From Lingula anatina (lineage: Eukaryota > Brachiopoda > Lingulata > Lingulida > Lingulidae), in NCBI RefSeq assembly GCF_001039355.2, contig NW_019775924.1:111796-175795 (forward strand): DNA of 64,000 bases, read 5' to 3'. This document shows, in pieces, positions 12,097 to 23,400 of the stretch. The notes under the pieces are model-generated. The model was not told the origin of the DNA. It saw only the letters and a program-made list of their open reading frames with translations, and searched no databases. Every line of letters starts with the position of its first letter. Within the stretch, counting starts at the first letter, position 1. Position numbers and translations under genes: made by a program.

Positions 12097-12664
12097 NNNN
12101 NNNNNNNNNNNNNNNNNNNNNNNNNNNNNNNNNNNNNNNNNNNNNNNNNNNNNNNNNNNNNNNNNNNNNNNNNNNNNNNNNNNNNNNNNNNNNNNNNNNN
12201 NNNNNNNNNNNNNNNNNNNNNNNNNNNNNNNNNNNNNNNNNNNNNNNNNNNNNNNNNNNNNNNNNNNNNNNNNNNNNNNNNNNNNNNNNNNNNNNNNNNN
12301 NNNNNNNNNNNNNNNNNNNNNNNNNNNNNNNNNNNNNNNNNNNNNNNNNNNNNNNNNNNNNNNNNNNNNNNNNNNNNNNNNNNNNNNNNNNNNNNNNNNN
12401 NNNNNNNNNNNNNNNNNNNNNNNNNNNNNNNNNNNNNNNNNNNNNNNNNNNNNNNNNNNNNNNNNNNNNNNNNNNNNNNNNNNNNNNNNNNNNNNNNNNN
12501 NNNNNNNNNNNNNNNNNNNNNNNNNNNNNNNNNNNNNNNNNNNNNNNNNNNNNNNNNNNNNNNNNNNNNNNNNNNNNNNNNNNNNNNNNNNNNNNNNNNN
12601 NNNNNNNNNNNNNNNNNNNNNNNNNNNNNNNNNNNNNNNNNNNNNNNNNNNNNNNNNNNNNNNN
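12097..12664. other. Assembly gap (568 N)
   Basis: A run of N. Any open frame across it is meaningless. Sequence to the right (12665-12850) is unusually CpG rich and repetitive-looking (ttgcgcacgtgcgcaa palindrome at 12665-12680). Confidence 1.
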
Positions 12665-13153
12665 TTGCGCACGTGCGCAACATAGCGAACCTTTCGAGAG
12701 ACGGAGCCCTGCAGGGCCCCGTAGCTCGAAAGCATCGCGCATTGCGACCGAGCGCAAGCGTCTCGATTCCATAACTCGCCCATACTCGCCGCATATAATA
12801 CATTATAGCCTCCATACGCTATTCGCAATGCGCGATGCTTTGGAGTTACGGAGTCTGCATCAAAGCGGCTTTTCGCAAAATTATGTCAGTGTAAGAAAAA
12901 GACAAAACAGAAACTATACGTTTTGCGTTTTTAAAATTTTATTTGCAAAACCAATGTTCAAAGCAGTTGGTATGAGAAAGTAACCATATCTTGACTATAG
13001 TCTTGAGGCAAGAAAGAACGGACGGCAGAATGAATGGCGAAAAACGCCTAATAAATTAAGGTATCTATTGGCTCGAAGTGTTTGGACGCAGGGTATTCAA
13101 GAGATTGTTGAACATAATTTTGCGTGAATTTGTCAAGGATTGCCTTTTTTCAC

Positions 13154-13353
13154 TTAGTAAATTCTCTTGGCGTTGTAGCATCTCTTGCCAGATACACATA
13201 TAGCAGCGCAGTCACAGCCAACACTGAAATGAAGAGAGATCCATGTGAGATGATTTTTATAGTAATAAGTCAAGGCATTGGTGACAAAAAATAATGCTTT
13301 ACCAACCGCCACAATTTTAGCCTACAAGCAATCATATGCTTCTACTGGTATAA

Positions 13354-13411
<58 letters not shown>

Positions 13412-14746
13412 TACTGACAAAATAGCACATTCATGCAGGTTGTATAATGCTTAGAACAATATTCTTATTTTTTACCTTTAATTGTTTTGCTGTTACTTAC
13501 CTGCATTTGTAGCCTTTTCCGCACTTCACGCCCTTACATGGAGATGGCTTGCAAATAGGTCCATTGTCAAGGGAATTCTCTGGAAAGTACAGAAAGTATT
13601 TTAACCAAATGAGCACAAACGCCATTCCTGGGCGTCAATCCTATTACTCCCCATCCAACTTATGTCCTGTGTATCTTTGCTTCGTTTTAAATGATCTAAT
13701 TTTGGGGGAAAGAGTTACAGGGATTACCTCCCCACCTCCTCCCGAAGGAACCCCAGCAGAGCAACAGGCAGACACCATTTACCAGGACTTTACAGACAGC
13801 CACTGTGTAACGAACTGGAGCCGGGCGAGTGGACAGTTTCTTCACTCGTCAGAAGCGTCTAGCTTGCGCGCGTGCGCGTGTGTATGCATGAGAGCATGCA
13901 CGATGCTTAGTTTGTTTGTTTGTTTGTTTGTATGTTTGAAATCAGACACGCATCTATCAACATCGGAAAAAACAACTGACATGTTATATTCAGCCACGTA
14001 CAATGGCGTGGTTCCATCTATATATATACTTTTGGAGGACATTTGCGACAGACGACTGTGACAAAAATTAAGCAAAACCCGTATTTTTAACATAAATGCG
14101 CGCCGAAAATGAAGTAGCTACCAGTAGGTTTGTAAGCTTGGGCTCCAACCTTTTCTACGAATCTTTATCTTTTTAAGGTAAAAATATAAAATTAAAAGGG
14201 AATTTTTCCAACAATTTGAAAGTCTGTGAGACCATATTACTAACAATCTCCATTTGTACCAAGACTATACGCTTTTGTCATTTGGAATATTGTCGAATAA
14301 ATCCGGAATAATGATTATGTGAAATGAATCAATTAATCGAAATAATTACAATTTTTAACCAATATGGGTCATTTTTTCTTATTCATAGTCATTAATTTAT
14401 AAATGGTAACAATGATAAAAACAAATGAGAAATGATACAAAAAGAAAAAAATACATGCATAAATAGAGACGGATATCTACAGTATATCTTATTAAACATT
14501 ATTAAGGCGGATTTCCGATATTATCTTACTGATAAACTAATTAAAATAACTAATTAAAATGGTGAATTTAATTCTACTTATTGTTTTACCTCTTTTTGAT
14601 AAAGTATGTTATGAAAGGTGTGTACACTAGTTATACTTACGGATGAGGCCATTGGGGCAGGTCACACATGGATTGTGAGTTCCATGAACGAATCCCAGCA
14701 CAGCCAGCAGACAGAAAGCCAAAACCAAGACTTTAAAGGTACCCAT
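13154..14746 (-). CDS. Small secreted cysteine-rich protein, 3 exons
   Basis: Exons on the minus strand are 14746-14641, 13579-13501 and 13223-13154, with GTAAGT donors and CAG acceptors; phases close exactly to 84 codons plus stop. Residues 1-22 are a strong signal peptide (MGTFKVLVLAFCLLAVLGF then VHG). The mature part of about 62 residues has 10 cysteines: NPCVTC, PICKPSPC, KCGKGYKC, GCDC, ICVSGKRC. It is basic, with many Lys and Arg. I chose the ATG at 14746 because a TATA-like box lies at 14821-14828; the in-frame ATG at 14812 would sit upstream of the expected transcription start and hide the signal peptide. I do not recognise the family. A secreted disulfide-rich peptide role (for example defence, inhibitor or matrix) is possible but is inference. 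Single copy in this window. Confidence 0.8.
13357..13411. repeat. (ATT)n microsatellite
   Basis: About 18 ATT units in the second intron of the cysteine-rich gene. Confidence 0.95.
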
Positions 14747-14820
14747 TGTTAACGTACGTGAGTAAGTCAAGAGGACGTTGCAGAAAGTTGTCTCGCTCTT
14801 CACAGACGTCAAGCCTATGC

Positions 14821-14828
14821 CTATTTAT
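14821..14828 (-). promoter_or_regulatory. TATA-like box of the cysteine-rich gene
   Basis: On the minus strand this reads GATAAATAGG, about 75-80 bases upstream of the chosen start codon. That spacing fits a short 5' UTR. Confidence 0.4.
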
Positions 14829-16740
14829 CTACATTGCCTTATTTATATACATGCACTTACAATGAGTTGGTCTTTTTATAAAAAAAAAAGTATGCACCGC
14901 CTTGTCACAATTGTTCAATCGTTGACAAATTTTGTTTTCTTGCAAAACATGACGTGAACAGTGCAATATTGCCTGTGCCGTCATATTACAAGTTGGTACC
15001 TCACGCTGACTTATTCCTTTGTTTTGAAGTGATACGCTCACGCTTTGATGTGATGCATGCGAGAATCCCTGTTCACTTTTTTTTTAAATAATTAAACCAG
15101 GACGTATGAAACGTTTTATTCGCCCAAGAATTAAGCAAAAGGATCGCCTTTATAATAAAACTTTTTAAGCGGTTTCATAAGCCTGCTAGTTGATTACGCG
15201 GTTATGGTAACTAAATATCTTCTACACACTGTACCAAGTTGTGAATGCAGCACATATAGGACGTTGTGAAAAAAAAATGCACTTTAAACGGCAACTCCAT
15301 TGGATTTTCCCGCCAAAAAGGATTTTCCCGGGAAAAATAAGCAATTTAATTTTCTTGTACTCACGAATCATTTATATCTACCCCACTCTGCACTTGAATT
15401 CGACCATTAAATCAAGTTATAAAGGTTGATTTTGTTTGAAATGACTGACCAGTCATTATAACCAGTGACTATCTTCTTATATGCTCCTATGTAAATCAAG
15501 TACGCTACAGAAATAATTAAGGGGTTAAAGCGTTTTAGGATGTATGCAAGTTTTTTAAGCAGCTGTCGATGGCAAAAAATCATTTGGGGAATTTTTAAAC
15601 CCACCATTAAAAACTGCTATGGTAATACTAGTGCATGTTGGTTGAGGGGCCTATACTATGCCAAGTTTCTTAAATTATCCTGTACATTTCGAAGGGAATG
15701 TCACCGCCATCAAGTACTTTAATCTAAAGGTTTTTTTCGGGGGTTTTTTTCGTCTGAAGTGGGCAAGATAAGGTCTAATGATTGAGTAGGTTTGCAGGAT
15801 ATGTAGACATAGTACGTTTTCACACGCGTATAGTAAATCTATAAAAGAACTGAATGTTTACAAATCGTTCAGCATCTTTAAAGAAAACGTCTCTGAAGTA
15901 TCATTTTTAGAAAATGATTGAAAGTAAAAAAAGCCCCTTTATTTTAGCGTGATTGATGTCAACAAGCGGTGCTTGGTGTTATCTTTTTTTTATAATTTCT
16001 GTCCATTCATACCTGTCATGTGAAACAGCTGTGCTTTTGTTTGAACATGATCGCACTGGCATTCACAAGAAAAGTGTTCGCTGTGAGAAGTCATTGTTGA
16101 TTTCATGAGTACCCAACATTTGCATGCAATACAGACAATGTTTTCGAGTGCTAAACAGCAATTCACTGTTGTTTTCAATATGAGATGAAATGCGCATACC
16201 TTTTGATTACTTGAAAGATGGATTAACTGGTACGTAAATATGCAGGTTTTGTAAGAATGGTCTTTTTGTTGGTGTAGTACGTAGATTGAATAACGTTGTA
16301 TGATCTCTGATAAAATGTAATCCTTTGTGTGAACGTGCATAGAATTAATTCAACATAAAGACATTTTAAGTCCGTATTTTGACAGGAGAAATTATTTATT
16401 GACCAGCAAACTGAAAATACTCGGCCTCATTTACTTACTGTGCGTCTCTGTGAAGAACGTGTTTTGGACACCAATCTAACTGATATTTGAAAAAAAAACG
16501 GTAAAATATACAGAGAGCATGCAACCTTTCCTTGGTCATTCTTCTAGCCTTCTCCCCCTCCCCATCCCCCAACGATCTCATATAGATGTTCCTGTCACTT
16601 CCATAAGACAGGTCCGCTCCCCCAAAGAAATGTCTCTATTTATTTCTACTTCAGTACTGCTGTGCAAAATATATCAGTTATCGCTAGCAGTCATTGCAGT
16701 GTTTTCATCGTGGAAGGTCTTATTGCCGAAAACTTACCTT
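14829..16740. other. Intergenic, nothing recognised
   Basis: AT-rich sequence with scattered short open frames. I see no signal peptide, splice pattern or repeat pair worth naming. Confidence 0.4.
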
Positions 16741-16745
16741 ATACT

Positions 16746-16960
16746 CCCTTTACACTGGACGGCGTCCTTTCTGCGTACTTTCTGCGACCATGAAATTTGG
16801 CATAGCTGTGGTCTTAAAAAGGAGGCACGAGCATTGATTTGGTATCAGAATGAATGCTCAATGATCGGCCAGTTGTCGGCACGTAAAGTATTATAATTTT
16901 TTAACTCTCAAATGGGGTCGTACTGCTGGACGCAGAAAGGACGCCGTCCAGTGTAAAGGG
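16746..16960. mobile_element. 215-bp TIR element
   Basis: ccctttacactggacggcgt... at 16746-16776 is an exact 31-bp inverted match to 16930-16960. The interior is AT-rich and noncoding. MITE-like. It lies about 45 bp left of another fold-back element. Confidence 0.8.
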
Positions 16961-17003
16961 GGCTTTAGAGGCCATCCAAAACAAGTTGATCCGCGAAGTA
17001 ACA

Positions 17004-17223
17004 GATCCGAGGACTAAATATGTCCGACTCACTTAAAAGCAGAGCCGACTAATCCCATGATGGCCTCCCCGCCTCCAAACGCGCCGTCGCTGCAGGGGCC
17101 TCGTAATTGAACCTCAGAGCCGAGATTTAATTCGTTTAATGGCGCGTGTGGAGACGGGGAAACCATCAGGGGATTAAACGGCGCTGATTTGACATGGGGT
17201 CGGCCATATTTAGTCGGAGGATC
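17004..17223. mobile_element. Fold-back element, GC-rich
   Basis: gatccgaggactaaatatgt at the left pairs with catatttagtcggaggatc at the right with few mismatches. Pairing continues inward (cccatgatggcctccccgcc against ggggaaaccatcagggg; aaacgcgcc against ggcgcgtgt). Together with the element at 16746 it makes a two-element cluster. Confidence 0.65.
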
Positions 17224-17438
17224 TTGAAAGGCCCAAATTTAAAAGTATTTCTAACCTTCGAAACTAATTAATACACATCCATTCGCTTTACAGGTATATG
17301 GGGCAAAAGGAGGTTTTATTGAATTCGTTATTTATCCAATTCTTATGTTATTATTTTTTTATTTTCATTTTTATTTATTTATTTCATTATTCACATTTGC
17401 ATTATGGAAGACTAGTATGGTATTCTGAAGTTGTTGTT

Positions 17439-17442
<4 letters not shown>

Positions 17443-17478
<36 letters not shown>
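17443..17478. repeat. (GT)n microsatellite
   Basis: GT run in intergenic DNA. An (ATA)n tract follows at 17742-17788. Confidence 0.95.
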
Positions 17479-17480
<2 letters not shown>

Positions 17481-17739
17481 ACGTTCATTTACCACGTCAA
17501 TTAAACAATCAAGGTGAGAGCGGAGAGTGCACACCCGTATAGCAGGAACAGATGAGCACAAGTTCAAACACTCAAGGCTGATTTTCAATGCAACAGCTCA
17601 GACATGACACAACAATGCGATGCTGGTACCCCGGCACCGTACTCACTACCTTCCTTTAATTTCAGCACAGTGGACATGATGTCTACTTTTTGAAAAATAA
17701 TTTTCAAACCACCAGAAGGGGGACTCTGTTTCCTCGGCG

Positions 17740-17775
<36 letters not shown>

Positions 17776-17905
17776 TAATAATAATAACATGACTTTATTA
17801 TTTCAACACATGCATTGAATTCAAACAAAGTTGCCCCTTAAAAGGAAAAGGATTCGAATTTGTATTCCGCAGTAAAAAAAAAACTAAAATAAAAGCTGTT
17901 TATCA

Positions 17906-17906
17906 N
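17906..17906. other. Single N, probable contig join
   Basis: An isolated N near the point where CpG density falls. It may mark a join between contigs. Confidence 0.6.
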
Positions 17907-18477
17907 TCCTTGTACTGTTTGCAAACAAGTATAAGTGGCAGTAACAGACCTGCTCTAATCTGAACATATATCCTTGCACATTTCTGAAACAGATTTCTCA
18001 TTTTTTTTTTCAGAAATCTGTGTTAAAAGCAAACAGGGAAAGCCCACAAAGAGCCCTTCTTCCTCCTCCTCTCCTTCTGCCCCCCCCAACCCCCACCCCC
18101 ACCCCTACCCCCACCCCCACCCCTTGCATCATCATGAAACAGAGCCACCCCTATGTAAAATGTTGGATCTGCCTCAGCCTGTGTTCTTATTGTTAATCAA
18201 TGCCTCACCAGGCAGTCCATGGCTATTATCTAGATTAGACTGCTAGACATTCAAGCACATTATATTTAGGCAGTCTTAATAAGACATCCTCATATTTTCA
18301 AACCATTGCAACAAGTCTATGTTACTGACCATGTTTAGAAACAACTAATCTTTTTCTTCCTTTAACACCATGCCACCAATATCTGAGTACTTTAACATTT
18401 AACACAGATCATTATCAGTAAAATGTCCGAAAATATTTAACTTAATTAAAAAGCCACTGCATAGTTCACTCCACTTG

Positions 18478-18483
18478 TTTAAT
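18478..18483 (-). terminator. Possible polyadenylation signal of STK11IP
   Basis: On the minus strand this reads ATTAAA, about 60 bases past the TGA stop at 18542. No AATAAA was found close by. Confidence 0.35.
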
Positions 18484-18541
18484 GTATCAATGCCAATAGC
18501 CATGATGTTATCTTGCAAATTTGTCACATATTATATTTAGG

Positions 18542-20396
18542 TCAGACATAATTAACTTCTAGTTCCACACACATCTGATGTTCCCATGGCAACTTAATGG
18601 CTCTGATCAATGACTGGACAGCTGTGGTGGTTTCCATGGCAATGTGCCAATCTGTCTCCTCATTGGTCTCCTCATTCAGGAAGTGCAGTGTTACCTTGTT
18701 TCCTGTTTCTGTGTCTAGCGTCTAAAAGAAGAAAGTAAAATGCATCCTTGTAAGATAGAGTTACATCACACTGGATATTTCAGTACTATCTACATAAATA
18801 TATCACAACATATAATTTTTTTCATCCATTTTTATTTTCCTATTCAATTGCAGTTTAAAATAACATAATAGAAATCATATAAAATTTACTTACCACCTCC
18901 AGTAGGTCGGTGATGACCTGCTTATCCTTGACTTCAAACTGGCTTTTCTTGGACAGTTCCCCTGGTGCCACCTGTAGCCTGGGGAGAGGCAGTTCCAGGG
19001 CCTGGTGGCACACACAGATCTCCTTGCCAAATATAATCAGGCTTACAGGCTCTACAAATACAACAAAGTGTTTAACATTAATGGTTGGGTAATAGTTATT
19101 GGCAAATAAATGTACGTAAGTAACTAAGCCTTCCCAAGCCAAGGAGGCAAAATTGTAAAAAACAGAAAAACAAAACCCTACTAGGACTGAAAGCAAAAAC
19201 CATAATGTAGAAAAACATGAAGCACTGGCTTATTTAGAAGAAAAAGTACAAAGTGTGACATAACAATCTATAATTACTGTGCATTTATGACTTGCTGATG
19301 CTACTTGACAGGCCTGCCAGTACCAGGTTTGGCTTAAGAGTTGACCCCTGCAATGACCCTTTGCTAGCCCCATCTGTGACCTCTCAGGTGATCCCCAATT
19401 TGGCACAAGGGTTCACTTTTGGCTTACACAAGAGTTATCCCAAAAGTATTCCCCAAAGTTGACTAGAATTGACTGGAGACCTGACCTATGTCTTACCCCA
19501 AAATTGACCCCATAATCACCCCAGAGTTCATCGTATTGTTGACACTAAAGTTGACCTTAGATTGACCCCCTAAGTTGTGTTGTGTACCTTCTCCTCCACT
19601 GCTCCTTAAGTACCCCATGAAGAACTTCACATTGGACTGGTCATCTTCTTCTCCACATCCTCCTTCCCCATCTCCAACTTGTACATAGGGGGCAGCACCA
19701 TCTGCATGAGGAGCCAGCACCATGTTTTTGATATTGTCTATGGTATCAATGTTATTTTTGCTGATACCCTGCAATTTGCTGCTCTTGTAGAACGCAGTGG
19801 CTTGTACCATGCCTGTAAAAATGAACAAGGGTCCATTCTTTGAAATATACATTGTACTGTTAAGGTCTTACATACAGCACTATACTTTTTGTATTTATAA
19901 TCTAATATATACATCCTATAAATTACTTATCATACTCCATCTTTAATATTTATACTGACAATCTAATCTTCTACCTGTTATCTGCACAAACAAACACCTG
20001 AAACTAAATAGTAATAAAAGCAGCACAGCAATTCTCAATGTCCATGATTAATGTAATAGCAAATACTTCTGTCTTCTAAAATGTCAGCAGCAGCAGCATT
20101 ATAAAAATAACATAAAATTATACAATTTAACTACCACTGAAAACTGAGCCCCACAGTTTAATTCACCTATGAACAAGGCAAGAAACCGCTTGCATCTGTC
20201 CTCGTCTTTGAGTAAAAAAGTGTAGCAGGATCCATCAGTTCCAAACTCCAGTCTAAAAGACTGATGTCCCAGTCCAATGTCAACAAACTGTAGCTCTGTC
20301 ACGGGCTGCTGGTCCACCACCTTCAGTGCATCCTCAAGTTTCTCACTGTAAAGGGAACATTATGTTCAGGAAGGCAGGGTACAGGACAGAGCTCAA

Positions 20397-20458
<62 letters not shown>

Positions 20459-23400
20459 GTGTTTGGAAGTTGCTTCAACCTGCAGTCCATCTAAGATGCC
20501 TTATAAAATATATGATAAAATTCCAGTTTTTGTCACCTTTTGCCAGTGACTCAAGCTTTCGAGTAAAATTTAATGATCCCTTTGCAAGTGTCATTACCTT
20601 TGTTCTTTGATTATCTTGATGATGTAGATTCTCTCTGAGGTGACCAGTAGCATTCCTGGGCACTCTTCTGGCTTAGGAAACTGAACAATGCTTGTCTGTA
20701 ACATAAAGATTCATGTATATTAACATTTAAGGCAAGTAGGCAAAGAGGGTTTGGGGAAATCAAAAACACCACCTTATTTGACAAAAATGTGGCACTGGAT
20801 AACTATTGCACTAGGTGTAACAACTGATAACAAGTGTGTTAGCAGTGAAGACTTATAATTATTGCGTTAGGTGTGACAACTTAAAACAATTATTTCAGTT
20901 GTGCCTTCTGATAATAATTGTATTACGGGTGACTACTGGTAATAATTGTGCTAGGTGTGACAACTCACCTTCAGAACACACTGTGCCTCCTCTTCCCCCT
21001 GCAGAACTGACATGGTCAGGTAAAGCTTCAGCCTGTGGTCTACCTGAGTGAAGTCCTCATAGTTATATCTCACTCCAAGACTGGTCACTTCAACAGAGTC
21101 TCTACTGCTGTCCACTCTGAAGGAGTCCTGACTAGTAGTATTGGACTGGTCAGATTCATCAGGGTGAAAAATGTCCCTTTCATCCTTGTCACCCTCATCA
21201 TGCAAGACCCCCTGGTCACTCTGAACCCTTTGGTCCTCCTGGTCTCCACTNACTTATCGTGTTATCAGTAAAAGTGCACGGCGACGACGGCGACGACGGC
21301 GACGACAGACGCAGATGATGGCTATATGTACAGACACATCTGTGTCTGTACATAATAACATAAAATTATACAATTTAACTACCACTGAAAACTGAGCCCC
21401 ACAGTTTAATTCACCTATGAACAAGGCAAGAAACCGCTTGCATCTGTCCTCGTCTTTTAGTAAAAAAGTGTAGCAGGATCCATCAGTTCCAAACTCCAGT
21501 CTAAAAGACTGATGTCCCAGTCCAATGTCAACAAACTGTAGCTCTGTCACGGGCTGCTGGTCCACCACCTTCAGTGCATCCTCAAGTTTCTCACTGTAAA
21601 GGGAACATCATATTCAGGAAGGCAGGGTACAGGACAGAGCTCAAAAGTGTGAGTGTGCGTGTGTGTGTCTTTGTGTCTGTGTGTGTATGGATGAGTGTAT
21701 ATTAATTTTTTCCTACAATGTATGTAGTTAAACCAAAAAGAAAAATATAATTTTTTCTAATCAATCAGCAATACCATGAATTTTCTTTCTTTTTTTTTTT
21801 TTTTTTTGAAAGTTGCTTCAACCTGCAGTCCATCTAAGATGCCTTATAAAATATATGATAAAATTCCAGTTTTTGTCACCTTTTGCCAGTGACTCAAGCT
21901 TTCGAGTAAAATTTAATGATCCCCATGCAAGTGTCATTACCTTTGTTCTTTGATTATCTTGATGATGTAGATTCTCTCTGAGGTGACCAGTAGCATTCCT
22001 GGGAACTCTTCTGGCTTAGGAAACTGAACAATGCTTGTCTGTAACATAAAGATTCAGGTATATTAACATTTAAGGCAAATAGCAAAGAGGGTTTGGGGGA
22101 ATCGAAAACACCACCTTATTGGACAAAAATGTGGCACTGGAGAACTATTGCACTAGGTGTAACAACTGATAACAAGTGTGTTAAGTGTGCAGTGAAGACT
22201 TATAATTATTGCGTTAGGTGTGACAACTTAAAACAATTATTTGAGTTGTGCCTACTGATAATAATTGTATTACGGGTGACTACTGGTAATAATTGTGCTA
22301 GGTGTGACAACTCACCTTCAGAACACACTGTACCTCCTCCTCCCCCTGCAGAACTGACATGGTCAGGTAAAGCTTCAGCCTGTGGTCCACCTGAGTGAAG
22401 TCCTCATAGTTATATCTCACTCCAAGACTGGTCACTTCAACAGAGTCTCTACTGCTGTCCACTCTGAAGGAGTCCTGACTAGTAGTATTGGACTGGTCAG
22501 ATTCGTCAGGGTGAAAAATGTCCCTTTCATCCTTGTCACCCTCGTCATGCCAGGCCCCCTGGTCACTCTGAACCCTTTGGTCCTCCTGGTCTCCACTACC
22601 ACATGCATCTGGTAACACCTCTTTCAAATCACCATAATCTCCCTCTTTTCTCACAATTTCCACATCCATACCTTCCTCTCTCGAGTTCAAATCATGGGGA
22701 ATATTCCCCTTCACAAATATTTGGTGTTCTTCTGCCAGTCCAGATTTCTTAGGTGATTCTTGCAGAGCCCTTTCATACACACTGTCCACCATGCTGGAAC
22801 AGGTGCTGGTCAGCAGGGAGCCAGATGGACTGGCCTCGGCTACAGTGGACATGGTCATCACACCTCCATCTTGGAGGTCCATGGCTGGAGTCCTTATAGG
22901 AAGTGAAGTTCTGCGCAGACCTTGGAAGTCTGAGTCTGTTGTGCTACTGGCCAAGCTGGCAGCTCCCGAGGAGTCCAGGACAGCTATGCTACTCTGACTG
23001 GGGTTGCTTAAAATACTGATGTCACTGTCACCCGATTCAAGTCTTCGATAAGAATGTTGTCTCCCTGAATACTGAGATGCCTCTGAAGGAGGAAAATTTG
23101 ACTGAGATGATTCTGCCATTGTTCTAGAGTCATCCATCCCTCTGCGCTGTAATGACTGATCTGTCTCTCTCCCAGCAGAATCACAAAATGTACTGTCAGC
23201 AGCTAATGACGTGGCTCCTCTTGGTGTTGACATGTTGCTATGACTACCTGTTGTCAAAGTAACACTGGAAATATCACTTGTTTTAGAACTGTCACTGGGT
23301 TTTTCAACCTCTTGAGGCTCAAACAATTTTACCCTTAAGTCTTCCACCCTCAATTCCCTTTCATATGACTTTGACCCAAACGACCTTGACCCAGATCCTT

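Noticed and set aside
12015..12983. Long open frames across the gap
   Set aside because: They consist almost entirely of N.
20399..20462. Poly-Val/Cys open frame in the GT repeat
   Set aside because: Microsatellite translation; it lies in an intron on the opposite strand to STK11IP.
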